Counted from the stretch's first letter, positions 17,768 through 27,367 are shown. The stretch: DNA of 64,000 nt from Sporolactobacillus kofuensis (GCF_024125425.1 NZ_JAMXWN010000008.1:89694-153693); one strand, 5' to 3'. Notes: generated by a model not told the origin, from the sequence alone. Made by a program: numbers and translations.

Positions 17768-18880
17768 TTAAGATTTAATTAAACTGTCGTCTTTGCTCTT
17801 ACGGCGTAAACGTATTAATCGGATCACGTGCGCAACAATTGATTTAATCATTGCATAGGTAGGTACAGCAAGAATCATCCCAATTGGTCCAATCCATTTG
17901 CCGGCAACAAGTAACAACACAATAATGGTTAGTGGATGAGTATTCAGCCGTTTCCCCATAACTAATGGGGAAATTAAGTGCCCATCAAGCTGTTGAACAA
18001 TCACTATAACTGCAAGAACAAGAAGTGCTTTTGTTGGCGAATCCATTAATGCGATAATCAGTGCTGGTGTTGCACCAATAATTGGCCCAAGATAAGGAAT
18101 AATATTTGTCACACCCACAATCAGCCCCAAGAGCAGACTGTAAGGTAATCCAATCACAGCAAAACCGATACTCGAGGTGATTCCGACGAATGAAGCAACA
18201 ATAATCAGCCCATGAATATAGGAAGACAGCGTTTCATTCAAATCCCCCATAATGTGATTGACTTCCTCGTGATATTTCTGAGGAAAGAATCTCGTCACTG
18301 CTTGTGGCAAACGGTTTCCATCTTTTAACATATAAAATAAGATGAACGGCACGGTTACTACAGTCAACGTTACGTTTACCAGCACATTGAAGAACGTTGA
18401 GAGTCCTGAACCGGCATTGTCGGTAAATGTCTTTGCCATTTGTTCAATGCTTTGCTGGATTTTATCAATTGAATAATAATCTTGGTGGATCAGCCATTTA
18501 AATCCGCGCGTGTCGGCTAGATGTTCAATGCTGCTTCGCCAGCTCGTGAGATAATCCGGAAGTTGACTGAATAAGGATTTGATCTGAGCAGTGAGTGGTG
18601 GTCCAACAATTGTAACAAGGAGCACAATTAAACCTGTAAGAATAACATAAATAATTAAAATACTCACCGTTCTCGGAATCTTCATGCGCTCAAACAGGTC
18701 AACAAATGGACTAATCAAAAAGAACAGAAATCCTGCGACTATAATGGGAAAGAAGAGGGTTGTAATCAAGGTGACTACCGGAACAAAGATAAACGATATT
18801 TTTGTCAAGACAAAAACGAGTAGCGCAAGCCCCAACAGTTCTAGAGTCCAGAAGATCAGATTTGAGTATTTCTTCAGCAT
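17768..18880 (-). CDS. AI-2E family transporter (YtvI/YdiK-like permease)
   Basis: The 370-residue protein belongs to the PF01594 permease family. About eight membrane spans are seen, with the typical central extracytoplasmic helix region and the C-terminal motif GLIVGVTNIIPYLGPIIGATPA, followed by QQLDGHLISPLVMGKRL. Members export varied small molecules or Na+; the specific substrate cannot be inferred. The start at 18880 has AAAGGTG eight bases upstream. It is convergent with alsR with almost no gap (7 bases). Confidence 0.82.
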   Translation of the reverse strand: MLKKYSNLIFWTLELLGLALLVFVLTKISFIFVPVVTLITTLFFPIIVAGFLFFLISPFVDLFERMKIPRTVSILIIYVILTGLIVLLVTIVGPPLTAQIKSLFSQLPDYLTSWRSSIEHLADTRGFKWLIHQDYYSIDKIQQSIEQMAKTFTDNAGSGLSTFFNVLVNVTLTVVTVPFILFYMLKDGNRLPQAVTRFFPQKYHEEVNHIMGDLNETLSSYIHGLIIVASFVGITSSIGFAVIGLPYSLLLGLIVGVTNIIPYLGPIIGATPALIIALMDSPTKALLVLAVIVIVQQLDGHLISPLVMGKRLNTHPLTIIVLLLVAGKWIGPIGMILAVPTYAMIKSIVAHVIRLIRLRRKSKDDSLIKS

Positions 18881-19112
18881 AGTATCCACACCTTTATCAA
18901 AGCCCTCGACGGACGATTCACAAATCACTTATTTAATTATAGCTTGTAACCAAGCTTTGAATCAACGAAATACCCACCATACTGATCTGTCAATTGCATG
19001 CGATCAATGTCCCCACCCTTGCTTACTCCCCCTAACTAGCGTGCCAAGCTTGTTTCGATGTATAATTTAATAATATGCTAGAGTGCAGTTCACGCAAAAA
19101 GGATGTGAGTAA

Positions 19113-20561
19113 ATGAACATCATCACGATATTATTGGCATTTATTATCGTGTCAAATATTTTATTGGGTGCAACTGTCGTCTTTCTTGAGCGAAAAAGTG
19201 TCAGCTCCACATGGGCATGGTTGATGATTCTTAGCTTTCTCCCAATCTTAGGTTTTATCCTCTACCTCATTTTTGGTCAAAATCTAAGTCGCCGAAAGAT
19301 TTTCAAGTGGGATCACATGGTTCACCAACGCACGAGGGAGCTGGTGGGTAACCAGATGCTCGCCATCGTTAATCAGGAACCCCCTTTTTCCGAACCCATA
19401 TTATCCGATTATCACGGGCTCATTTACTTGAATCTTAATAATGATGAAGCTCCATTGACGATGAATAACTCTCTCTCCATTTATACAGATGGGGATTCGA
19501 AATTCCAACAATTGTTGGAAGATCTTCGCTCGGCCCAACACCATATTCATATTGAATATTATATTTTTAGAGGTGACTTTTTAGGAAATCAAATCATTGA
19601 CACACTAATTCAAAAAGCTAAAGAAGGCGTCATCGTTCGTCTGCTCGTAGACGATGAAGGGTCAAGACGGCTCCCGAAGAAATTAGTTCGACGGCTTGAA
19701 CAGGCAGGGGGCAAATTCCAAACCTTCTTTCCTGGACGCCTCCCGCTCGTGAATTTGCGTATTAATTACCGTAATCACCGCAAATTAGTGATTATTGATG
19801 GAAAAATCGGGTACATCGGCGGTTTTAATGTTGGGGATGAGTATCTCGGTCTCAGTCACAAATTCGGTTTCTGGCGTGACACACATTTGCGTCTGATTGG
19901 AGATTCGATTAATAGTATCCAGTCACGATTTCTCCTGGATTGGAATCAAGCTTCTGGTGAACAAGTGCCTTTCCAATCCTATTACTCAATCGGTGAAAAG
20001 AATCATAACGGAGAAGTTGGGATACAAATTGTCTCGAGTGGTCCAGATCAAAAATGGGAACAAATCAAAAATGCTTTTATTAAAATGATACTCTCCGCGA
20101 AAAAAACGGTCTATATTCAAACGCCTTATTTGATTCCCGATGAAAGTCTCTTGAACGCCATTTCAATAGCTGCGCTCTCTCATGTTGATGTTCGAATTAT
20201 GATTCCTAATAAGCCCGACCATCCATTCGTTTATTGGGCGACATATTCTAATATTGGTTTACTCCTTGAAGCCGGTGCGCGTGTTTACCTTTATCAAAAT
20301 GGTTTTCTACATGCGAAAACGATTGTTGTTGATGAACGGCTCGCCACCGTGGGTACTTCCAACCTTGATTTTCGTAGCTTCAGTCTGAATTTTGAAGTGA
20401 ATGCCTTTATTTATCATCAACAGACATCAAAACAGCTCGCCGATATTTTTAAGAAAGACATTAAACTTTCGAAAGAGCTCACCATGACCGATTACAGAAA
20501 ACGGCCATTTAATATTAAAGTAAAGGAAAGTATTTCTCGGCTCCTTTCTCCAGTTCTCTAG
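19113..20561 (+). CDS. cls: Cardiolipin synthase
   Basis: This membrane enzyme joins two phosphatidylglycerols to cardiolipin. The 482-residue protein has two N-terminal membrane spans (about 1-25 and 33-55). Two phospholipase D HKD motifs follow: HRKLVIIDGKIGYIGGFN in the first half and HAKTIVVDERLATVGTSN in the second. Length and layout match the Bacillus ClsA/YwnE type. The ribosome binding site AAAGGATG precedes ATG 19113. It is monocistronic with a bidirectional terminator downstream. Confidence 0.94.
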   Translation: MNIITILLAFIIVSNILLGATVVFLERKSVSSTWAWLMILSFLPILGFILYLIFGQNLSRRKIFKWDHMVHQRTRELVGNQMLAIVNQEPPFSEPILSDYHGLIYLNLNNDEAPLTMNNSLSIYTDGDSKFQQLLEDLRSAQHHIHIEYYIFRGDFLGNQIIDTLIQKAKEGVIVRLLVDDEGSRRLPKKLVRRLEQAGGKFQTFFPGRLPLVNLRINYRNHRKLVIIDGKIGYIGGFNVGDEYLGLSHKFGFWRDTHLRLIGDSINSIQSRFLLDWNQASGEQVPFQSYYSIGEKNHNGEVGIQIVSSGPDQKWEQIKNAFIKMILSAKKTVYIQTPYLIPDESLLNAISIAALSHVDVRIMIPNKPDHPFVYWATYSNIGLLLEAGARVYLYQNGFLHAKTIVVDERLATVGTSNLDFRSFSLNFEVNAFIYHQQTSKQLADIFKKDIKLSKELTMTDYRKRPFNIKVKESISRLLSPVL

Positions 20562-20607
20562 TCATAAAAACATAACTACTGAGATTGTTGCATTATTTTG
20601 CTACACA

Positions 20608-20642
20608 AAAGCAGCCTTGTGTCATAGATACTCGGCTGCTTT
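20608..20642. terminator. Bidirectional terminator between cls and the thioesterase gene
   Basis: AAAGCAGCC pairs with GGCTGCTTT across a 17-nt loop; both strands leave T-containing tails. It separates two convergent genes. Confidence 0.75.
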
Positions 20643-20654
20643 CCTTATTTCTCC

Positions 20655-21104
20655 TTAATCTTGTAATTCTTTAGCTATCCGGATTTGACGCAAATTCGGA
20701 ACACCCTCAGGACCATCTTGGTGCCGTCTAAGCGTCGCTTTAATTGCCTCAGTCAAAGGCATGACTTTCTTGTTCTTATAGTCATAACCGATGAGTGTGA
20801 CACGACCTCTGGCATGCCAATTACCGCTCGGACCTGCAATCGCGTGTTCAACATCAAAACTAGATCGAGAAATCGTGCTGATCCAAGTATACACCGTAAT
20901 TTCTTCATCATAATTGATCTCTTGAATGTAATCGCAATGCGTGGACGCAACAATGACGCGCCAATCATTCAAATCCATGTTTGGTGTAAACCAACGGAAA
21001 ATCTCACGTTTGCCTTCTTCAAAGTACGTATAATAGACCGCATTGTTGACATGCCCCATAGCATCGCAATCCACAAAACGAACCGGTAGTTTCGTAATAA
21101 TCAT
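20655..21104 (-). CDS. Acyl-CoA thioesterase (4HBT hot-dog fold)
   Basis: The 149-residue hot-dog protein has RFVDCDAMGHVNNAVYYTYFEEGK near residues 8-31. It contains the catalytic aspartate and the HVNN motif of 4-hydroxybenzoyl-CoA thioesterase-like enzymes. These hydrolyse acyl-CoA thioesters in the cytosol; chain length preference is not evident. The start has AAGGGGATG upstream. Confidence 0.82.
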   Translation of the reverse strand: MIITKLPVRFVDCDAMGHVNNAVYYTYFEEGKREIFRWFTPNMDLNDWRVIVASTHCDYIQEINYDEEITVYTWISTISRSSFDVEHAIAGPSGNWHARGRVTLIGYDYKNKKVMPLTEAIKATLRRHQDGPEGVPNLRQIRIAKELQD

Positions 21105-21208
21105 TCAGACATCCCCTTATCGTCACGACGAATAATGATTTTTCTCTGGGGATTAGTGTACCATACCTTTCCGGACGTTGCTTAAAATTCATTACACACG
21201 CACATCGT

Positions 21209-21922
21209 TCAAGAGTTCATGGCAGCGCGATACTCAGAAGGAGATTGCTGTTCATATTTTTTAAACATTTTTGTAAATGAGGCATTGTATTCATAGCCTA
21301 ACTGATAGGAAATGGTCAACACGCTCAATTTCGGATCACCCAGTAATTCTTTTGCTCTGTGTATGCGCAAAAAGTGAATATATTCAAGAGGCGTCATTTT
21401 CATCTTGCGTTTAAACCAGTCGCAATAATAGGATGGCGTATAATGTTCCATCGCTGCTAAAGACTTAATATCGATTTTCTCAGTATAATGTTTGTGAATA
21501 TATCTTATGGATATGCTCGCCGGCTCATCCATCATTTTATGAAACCAGTAATTAAGGAGCAGAACTGCTTCATCATGATTGTTGTGCATCACTTCATGAA
21601 TAAGTAATTCCTTAATTGATTGCCAAACCGAATTTGCATTCCAGATTAATGCGTTGTTTGCCTCTAAACGATGGTTAAAATGCTCACGCATATAACGTTC
21701 GGGAATCTCAATAACCAAGCTTTCATTGGAGCCGATTGAACTTAATGAATAAGTGCACTGGTTGGGCAGCAGACAAAACTGATTGCCATTAATCTTTTGA
21801 ACATCATTTTGTGTAACGATATCTAGATAGCCATGTATTGGAATCAAGATTTTATAATATAAGGTACTGCAATACTGCTGTTTCTTGCCAAAAGACTCAA
21901 AATAGAAATAAATGTCCTCCAA
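21209..21922 (-). CDS. AraC family transcriptional regulator
   Basis: The 237-residue protein has an N-terminal cupin-like sensing domain (about 1-130). Two C-terminal helix-turn-helix motifs include MEHYTPSYYCDWFKRKMKMTPLEYIHFLRIHRAKELL and the signature LSVLTISYQLGYEYNASFTKMFKKYEQQSPSEYR in shortened form. The effector is unknown. It is divergent from the LarD-like channel gene across a 323-base gap, so it may control that gene. Confidence 0.82.
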   Translation of the reverse strand: MEDIYFYFESFGKKQQYCSTLYYKILIPIHGYLDIVTQNDVQKINGNQFCLLPNQCTYSLSSIGSNESLVIEIPERYMREHFNHRLEANNALIWNANSVWQSIKELLIHEVMHNNHDEAVLLLNYWFHKMMDEPASISIRYIHKHYTEKIDIKSLAAMEHYTPSYYCDWFKRKMKMTPLEYIHFLRIHRAKELLGDPKLSVLTISYQLGYEYNASFTKMFKKYEQQSPSEYRAAMNS

Positions 21923-22128
21923 TGTTACGGACCTCCTCGAGCTTGTATCCCCTGTTGTTTTTAGGATGTCCTATATTATCCGTACCTCATAACCCCTGAT
22001 TTCAGACAACCTTTCCAATTTGAAGTATATCAAATAACTGATCATCGGTGTGTGACGATGTTGTTAAGTTGCACATTCGAAAAATAAAATAAGCAATACA
22101 ATTTTTATAAGTCAATAAATGTGCATTT

Positions 22129-22143
22129 TTGTAAGCGGATTCT
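22129..22143 (+). promoter_or_regulatory. cre site upstream of the LarD-like gene
   Basis: TTGTAAGCGGATTCT matches the relaxed CcpA consensus WTGNAANCGNWNNCW at every fixed position. It lies about 100 bases before the channel gene start. A good sigma-A promoter could not be assigned with confidence in the rest of the 21923-22245 gap. Confidence 0.5.
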
Positions 22144-22245
22144 ATGAATATTGGCTAAATGCAATCGGAATAATGGAAAAGAAATAGAATGGTATTCCTC
22201 TTATACTCTTTCTGTTAAAACAAATAGCAGGGGGAAAATGAAACA

Positions 22246-22956
22246 ATGCATCAATTAATTGCGGAATTCTTGGGAACAGCGTTAATGATTATCTTTGGTG
22301 TCGGCGTACACTGTTGTGAGGTGCTGAAAACATCAAAATATCAGAATTCCGGTCACATTTTCGCCATTACAACTTGGGGATTCGGTATCACTATCGCATT
22401 GTTTATTTTCGGAGATGTCTGCATTAATCCGGCGATGGTTGTCGCCCAAGCGGTACTTGGCAATATTCCTTGGTCAAGTGTGATTCCACTAAGTATTGCA
22501 GAAGTACTGGGCGGAATTTTCGGTTCAATCGTCGTTTTCATCGCTTATTACGATCAATTTAAGGCATCAAAAGATATTGATAGAGTGAAAATTCGTAACA
22601 TATTCTCAACGAATCCAAACGTGCGTAATTTACCACGTAATTTCTTTGTCGAATTTATCGATACGTTCATCTTTATTACTGCAATCTTAGCAATCGCTAC
22701 GATAAAAACACCTGGCATTGTTCCAATTGGTGTCGGTTTGCTTGTTTGGGCAATTGGTATGGGCATGGGTGGTCCTACTGGATTCGCCATGAACCTCGCT
22801 CGAGATATGGGACCACGTATTGCGCACGCAATTTTGCCGATTCCCGGAGGAAAAGCGAATAACGATTGGCAATACGGCATACTCGTTCCAGGTATCGCAC
22901 CTTTCCTAGGCGCTGCATGTGCCGCTCTATTTGCTCGTTATTTTCTTGGATTGTAA
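22246..22956 (+). CDS. MIP-family lactate/glycerol facilitator (LarD-like)
   Basis: The 236-residue aquaglyceroporin has six spans and two half-helices. The first selectivity motif is intact (CINPAMVVAQA), while the second is NLARDMGPR, not NPA. From memory, this pattern, the start MHQLIAEFLGTALMIIFGVGVHC and the ending segment GILVPGIAPFLGAACAALF closely resemble the D/L-lactic acid channel LarD (GlpF1) of Lactobacillus. It probably passes lactic acid or glycerol across the membrane. A cre site and a divergent AraC gene lie upstream, and a terminator follows. Confidence 0.85.
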   Translation: MHQLIAEFLGTALMIIFGVGVHCCEVLKTSKYQNSGHIFAITTWGFGITIALFIFGDVCINPAMVVAQAVLGNIPWSSVIPLSIAEVLGGIFGSIVVFIAYYDQFKASKDIDRVKIRNIFSTNPNVRNLPRNFFVEFIDTFIFITAILAIATIKTPGIVPIGVGLLVWAIGMGMGGPTGFAMNLARDMGPRIAHAILPIPGGKANNDWQYGILVPGIAPFLGAACAALFARYFLGL

Positions 22957-22982
22957 TCTTATCGTTAAATTTAATACGATAA

Positions 22983-23028
22983 AAAAATACCGGAACGCAG
23001 AAATAAACTGCTGCTCCGGTATTTTTCT
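22983..23028 (+). terminator. Terminator after the LarD-like gene
   Basis: AAAAATACCGGA pairs with TCCGGTATTTTT; the inner CGCAG/CTGC also pairs. A T-run ends it. Confidence 0.88.
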
Positions 23029-23079
23029 TTGTGTGAACCCATAGGGTGCTGTACCTTTACCACATCATTAATAACAGAT

Positions 23080-23340
23080 GGTTGTTCGGCTTGATTAAAC
23101 CGTCGTCGTTCAATTGACTAGATGCAAAAAAAGTGAATCTCTGTGATGCCTACTTAATCGACATGATATGGGGCTATCCCAAAGGATCGCCAACTTTTTG
23201 CCGCGCTACGATTGAATGGATGCAAGGCTCAAGCCGGGAGCTTTCCTCGGAAGAACCCCTAATGCCTGTAGGATTCAACGGGCTTGTTACCCTCAGCGGC
23301 GATCCCGCAGGAGCCACTGATTCAAAAATACACGATCCTA
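23080..23340. other. Unassigned structured region between two terminators
   Basis: This stretch lies between the terminators of two convergent genes and is richer in GC than its surroundings. GGATCGCC (23184-23191) and GGCGATCC (23298-23305) are fully complementary and could close a domain of about 120 nt. Inner helices such as GGG-CTAT-CCC (23171-23180) and GCTC-N7-GAGC (23227-23241) are possible. A 96-codon frame crosses it but has no ribosome binding site and no recognisable protein. It may be an undetected small RNA or the scar of a mobile element. Confidence 0.3.
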
Positions 23341-23341
23341 A

Positions 23342-23382
23342 TAAAAAGGTGTCTCACAGTCAGAAGACTTTTGAGACACCTT
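23342..23382 (-). terminator. Terminator after the dedA gene
   Basis: AAGGTGTCTCA and TGAGACACCTT form a perfect 11-bp stem. On the minus strand the hairpin is followed by TTTTTAT, 20 bases beyond the DedA stop codon. Confidence 0.85.
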
Positions 23383-23401
23383 CATTTTCTATCCAAATCC
23401 A

Positions 23402-24061
23402 TCAATCTAACTTTTTCCCTTGAAACATGTTCTTCACCAGAACATAGAGCATTGGCAGAATGGAGACAAATACGATCAACAGCATGATTACTGAAAAATG
23501 ATCCTTGATGAATGGAATCTGGCCAAAGAAGAAACCGGCCATTAAACCGGCTAACGTCCAAACAGCCCCACCAATAATATTATAGAAAAGGAAAATCGGA
23601 TAGTGCATGCGGCTTGCTCCCGCGATGAATGGAATAAATGTACGGATGAAAGGAGCAAATCGTCCCAGAAATACCGCAAACCCGCCATATTTATTGAAGA
23701 ATTGTTCCGCCTTCGCCATCTTCTCCTTATTGATTAAGCGATGGAAACGATGGTGCTTTTCTAACGATTGGCCAATTTCACGGCCGATCCAATAATTAAC
23801 AGTGTCGCCAAGGATTGCCGCAATAGCAATGAGTACAATGAGTAATGCAATATTGAGTTCAGAAGCACTGTGCGCAGCAATTGCACCCGCAGCAAACAGT
23901 AATGAATCGCCTGGGAGGAATGGACAAATAACCAACCCGGTTTCGATAAAAATGACTACAAATAAAATAAAATAGGTCCACGCGCCATACTGATTGACGA
24001 TTTGCGTCAAAAATTGATCAATATGAAGAAAGACATCAATAAACCACGCTATAGAATTCAT
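23402..24061 (-). CDS. DedA family membrane protein
   Basis: The 219-residue protein has the DedA/SNARE-associated family features. FIETGLVICPFLPGDSLLFAAG lies near residues 42-63, and the GR-containing loop FLGRFAPFIRTFIPFIAGASRM sits in the second half. Four or five spans and a basic C-terminus (MFQGKKLD) complete it. DedA proteins move polyprenyl-phosphate or phospholipids across the membrane and affect envelope homeostasis. It is monocistronic with its own terminator. Confidence 0.88.
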   Translation of the reverse strand: MNSIAWFIDVFLHIDQFLTQIVNQYGAWTYFILFVVIFIETGLVICPFLPGDSLLFAAGAIAAHSASELNIALLIVLIAIAAILGDTVNYWIGREIGQSLEKHHRFHRLINKEKMAKAEQFFNKYGGFAVFLGRFAPFIRTFIPFIAGASRMHYPIFLFYNIIGGAVWTLAGLMAGFFFGQIPFIKDHFSVIMLLIVFVSILPMLYVLVKNMFQGKKLD

Positions 24062-24289
24062 CCCAACGTCTCCTTAAGTTCGACTCTATCTAATGTCAGC
24101 TCACGAAAAATGCTGCCTACATTCCCTATGCTTCATCGTACCTAATTTTTCAAAAATAGAAAACCCTCTAAGCCAACTTATCCTGTCAAATTAGTGATTA
24201 TGAAAAAATTCTAATCAAAATTGTTCGTGCAGAGGTTTATTGTCGGAAAAATTACACGACTTGATTTCCTATGTTGGTTAAACAAAACG

Positions 24290-24328
24290 AAAAAGAAGTC
24301 TGAGCTATGAATCTCAGACTTCTTTTCT
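24290..24328 (-). terminator. Terminator after the glutaredoxin-like gene
   Basis: AAAAGAAGTCTGAG and CTCAGACTTCTTTT pair almost perfectly, with a T-rich end on the minus strand. Nothing else is seen in the 24062-24289 gap. Confidence 0.88.
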
Positions 24329-24337
24329 AAGCAGAGC

Positions 24338-24607
24338 TTATCCAATTGCTTCTTTCATAAAGGCAGTGATCGTTTCTTCCTTCGAATCACTCAGAACTTT
24401 GCCGGTTTTCTTATCAATAAAGGTCGGCACGGTCATGAATTGATATTTATCTTTGAGTTGAGTAAATCGATTTTCATCATCCTCACGGACAAACAATTCA
24501 ATTTGATCGTTATATTTTCCTTCAAGTGCCTGATTCAAAACTACCTTAGCCCGATCACAATATGGGCAAACGGTTTTTGTGATCATTAATACTTTCTTTT
24601 CTGCCAT
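24338..24607 (-). CDS. Glutaredoxin-like thiol oxidoreductase
   Basis: The 89-residue thioredoxin-fold protein carries the CPYC active site (TKTVCPYCDRAKVVL, cysteines 14 and 17) and the cis-proline segment MTVPTFIDKKTG. Glutaredoxins reduce disulfides or carry electrons to small reductases; in bacteria without glutathione the donor may be bacillithiol or thioredoxin reductase. It is monocistronic. Confidence 0.85.
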   Translation of the reverse strand: MAEKKVLMITKTVCPYCDRAKVVLNQALEGKYNDQIELFVREDDENRFTQLKDKYQFMTVPTFIDKKTGKVLSDSKEETITAFMKEAIG

Positions 24608-24760
24608 AAGTACTCACTCCTTTCTTCTATTTTAACCAAATTCAGTGGCCACTGTCCTATCATCTGCCTGAAATCATGAGCCACGTAAAAGGGTTACAGG
24701 AAAGTACATACCAAGGTTCCATTAATTTTCTTCTGATAACGTGCTGTTCTGTATGGAACC

Positions 24761-25750
24761 TTAGACACTATCCCTTTCTAAAAGCGTATAATTCATCACT
24801 ATTTTTTCGGGAACCGTATTGATATTTTTAATTTGATTCAACAATAACTTTCCAGCTTGTACGCCTGCATCCTCGTTCGGATAGCTAATCGTCGTTAGCG
24901 ACGGTTCCACGTATTCTCCCAATTCAGAGTGCCCAACTCCGACAATCGCTATGTCTTCTGGTATGCGGTAATTGTGCTCCTTTAAATACTTCATGGCTCC
25001 AATCGCCATATGTTCCGTTGCCACAAATACAGCAGTCGGTGCTTCAATCGACTGCGTTAACATTTTTCCCATTGCTTTATACCCCGACATTGTGCTAAAA
25101 TCGCCGATCTGCATCCAGCTTCTTTCCAACTCAAGCTTATGTTTCTCAGCGACATGTCGATAAGCTGCCTTCCTGAGATAACCTACAGACCTGTCACGCT
25201 CATCTACACCGATGTAACCAATCTTTACATGGCCTTTATTTATGAGATAAGTCATCAATTCCTCAGCCGCCCGAAAATCATCCTGAACAACACAGGAAAA
25301 TCCGTCTAACGATTGTCCGACAGCGACAAACGGAAGTTTCACATTTCGAATTTCCTTTATTAATTCATCACTATCGTTTGTAGCAATCAAGATAATCCCG
25401 TCAACTTGACGGCTTTTCATTAGTTTCAGATACTCAATTTCCTTTTCCCGTTGCAGATTCGTGTTGACCAAAAGAATCTGAAATCCCCGTTTACTTAATA
25501 CGCGATCAATGCCTGAAACATATTGACTAGGTGTTTGTGTACTGATTCGAGGTAAAATAACACCGATAACATTGGACTTCTTGGTGCGCATCGCTTTCGC
25601 TTGTGTACTCGGGATATATTCAGTCTCTTTTATCACATGAAGAATACGTTTTCTCGCTTCTTCGCTCACATACCCTGATTGATTCATCATCCTCGAAACC
25701 GTTGACTGAGATACTCCTGCCATCGATGCAATTTCTTTAATTGTTGTCAC
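24761..25750 (-). CDS. LacI family regulator, probable repressor of levansucrase
   Basis: The 329-residue protein has a LacI/PurR helix-turn-helix at its start (TIKEIASMAGVSQSTVSRMM), the hinge helix region, and a periplasmic-binding-like sugar domain (VIGVILPRIS onwards, AIVGVGHSELGEYVEPSLTTI near the end). The GTG start at 25750 has AGGAGG nine bases upstream; an upstream ATG would add eight unlikely residues. It lies directly downstream of the levansucrase gene but behind a terminator, so it is separately transcribed. The perfect palindrome in the levansucrase promoter is the obvious target, by inference. Confidence 0.85.
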   Translation of the reverse strand: MTTIKEIASMAGVSQSTVSRMMNQSGYVSEEARKRILHVIKETEYIPSTQAKAMRTKKSNVIGVILPRISTQTPSQYVSGIDRVLSKRGFQILLVNTNLQREKEIEYLKLMKSRQVDGIILIATNDSDELIKEIRNVKLPFVAVGQSLDGFSCVVQDDFRAAEELMTYLINKGHVKIGYIGVDERDRSVGYLRKAAYRHVAEKHKLELERSWMQIGDFSTMSGYKAMGKMLTQSIEAPTAVFVATEHMAIGAMKYLKEHNYRIPEDIAIVGVGHSELGEYVEPSLTTISYPNEDAGVQAGKLLLNQIKNINTVPEKIVMNYTLLERDSV

Positions 25751-25847
25751 CGCTGTTTCCCTCCTCTCGATCACACTTCACCTAGTTGGTTCAATCCATT
25801 ATACCAAAAAATATTGGCGCTCAGTTTCTTAATTATGGGAAGAGTAA

Positions 25848-25890
25848 AAAAGGAAAATGCCGTTGTATAATAGCGACATTTTCCCTTTTC
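25848..25890 (-). terminator. Terminator of levansucrase
   Basis: On the minus strand AAAAGGGAAAATGTCGC pairs with CGGCATTTTCCTTTT across a loop of about ten bases, then TTTTTT. It isolates sacB from the LacI-type gene. Confidence 0.82.
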
Positions 25891-25927
25891 TAGTTAGCCT
25901 CTTAATGATTCAGTTGAACGAATTACA

Positions 25928-27367
25928 TTATTTACCGATTGTGATCTGACCTTGTTCTAAGATTCTGTTCGGTACAACAGATGTTTTTGATCCCTTAATG
26001 TTGAGCAGAAAGCTTGGGGCAAACGTTGCTTTATGATCGGCAAAGAATCCTCTGTTCGTCATATAACTTGTGATCACAACATTATTTCCTTGCGCTTGCG
26101 GAATTGCAAAATGAGAATAAGTAAAGGTAAGATCATTTGGATCTAGATTCATGTTCAATACAAGTCCGCTCTTGTTTAATGGATGATAAGGACCTGTTAA
26201 GGAGTCTGAAACAAATCCTAACATGTACACGTCTTTATCACCGATTCCATTAATGGTCATTTTCGCCCCACGTGAGTCAGTGAATAAATACCATTTGCCA
26301 TTCATTTTGAATACATTTGCCCGTTCAATTTCATCGGTAACCGTATTTGAAGTAATGAGCGGCTTCATCACTTTTTTCAGGGAATAATCATTGTTCAATT
26401 CAATAATACCAAGTGCACCATTTGCATAAGATGCAAGTGTTTTTTTGGAGCTGTTCAGAAGGTTCTCTTTTTCTGATTCGAAGAAGGTATGGCTTCCGCC
26501 GTAGTATGCTCTGTTGAATAACGATGCCTCACCTTGATAACCGTCTTTGGTTCCCGTGTTGCCTTCGAACACAAGATACTTGTGACCATTATCTTCAACA
26601 TAATGAGGATCTCTTAAGGTGTGATTATCTGGTGAAAGATACATGCCCGCGTCTCTAAATTGCTGAACGGTCTGATAAAGGGTTCCGTCGCCACCGTCAA
26701 AAATCGATTTATGGTCGGATACACCATCTACTTTCAGCGTATCAGAATCGTTCTGAGAGAGATTGATTTGAGCCGTTGAGAGTACTTGATTTCCATCGCC
26801 GGTACCACCGTCTTCAGGGGCACCAGAGAAGTCTGTATAAAATAACCGCACCTTGCCGTCTTTTGTTAAGGTTGCTGAACCTGACCATTCTTGAGTTTGA
26901 TATTTGAGGTGAGGATCATCTGCAACATACTTGTCACTGTCCTTAAATACCCGGCCAGCATTCTTCCAACTTTGTAACGAATGATCGCCTATTTTTTGAT
27001 AAAATAAGTAAATGGACGTATCATTGCCGTTTTTCGGATCCCCTGCAAGAGCAAAAACGATATGGTATCCTTTGTAGTCTGCAGCTGTACCATCGGCATT
27101 TTGTAATGGCCAGCTATCCCAGACGTCCAACCCTTGAGCTGAAGAAATATTTTGGACCGTTGATGCATCGAATTCAGGCACTTTAAAACGTGCATTCGAT
27201 TGTTGTTCCGGTATTTTATACATATTATTCCGCGTAATATGAGAAATACTGTAAGATTCTTTGTAATCTGTTGAATCCTTTGCAAATGTTTGTGCAGCAC
27301 CACCTAAGAGCAATGCTGTAGTAAAGGTTGCAACAGTCGCTTGTTTAACCATCTTTTTGATATTCAT
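25928..27367 (-). CDS. sacB: Levansucrase (GH68)
   Basis: A secreted enzyme that splits sucrose and polymerises fructose to levan. The 479-residue protein begins with a signal peptide (MNIKKMVKQATVATFTTALL, cleavage likely after QTFA, about residue 29). GH68 catalytic residues are in place: WDSWP with the nucleophile D84, LRDP with D253, and DEIERANVF with the acid/base E348. The length is close to the 473-residue B. subtilis enzyme. Expression appears to be governed by a sigma-A promoter with a LacI-type operator, not by a SacY-type antiterminator, since no RAT-like sequence is seen. AAAGGGG precedes the ATG by 12 bases. Confidence 0.96.
   Translation of the reverse strand: MNIKKMVKQATVATFTTALLLGGAAQTFAKDSTDYKESYSISHITRNNMYKIPEQQSNARFKVPEFDASTVQNISSAQGLDVWDSWPLQNADGTAADYKGYHIVFALAGDPKNGNDTSIYLFYQKIGDHSLQSWKNAGRVFKDSDKYVADDPHLKYQTQEWSGSATLTKDGKVRLFYTDFSGAPEDGGTGDGNQVLSTAQINLSQNDSDTLKVDGVSDHKSIFDGGDGTLYQTVQQFRDAGMYLSPDNHTLRDPHYVEDNGHKYLVFEGNTGTKDGYQGEASLFNRAYYGGSHTFFESEKENLLNSSKKTLASYANGALGIIELNNDYSLKKVMKPLITSNTVTDEIERANVFKMNGKWYLFTDSRGAKMTINGIGDKDVYMLGFVSDSLTGPYHPLNKSGLVLNMNLDPNDLTFTYSHFAIPQAQGNNVVITSYMTNRGFFADHKATFAPSFLLNIKGSKTSVVPNRILEQGQITIGK

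Noticed and set aside
23133..23423. 96-codon + strand frame
   Set aside because: No ribosome binding site and it reads through the dedA terminator; treated as non-coding structured sequence.
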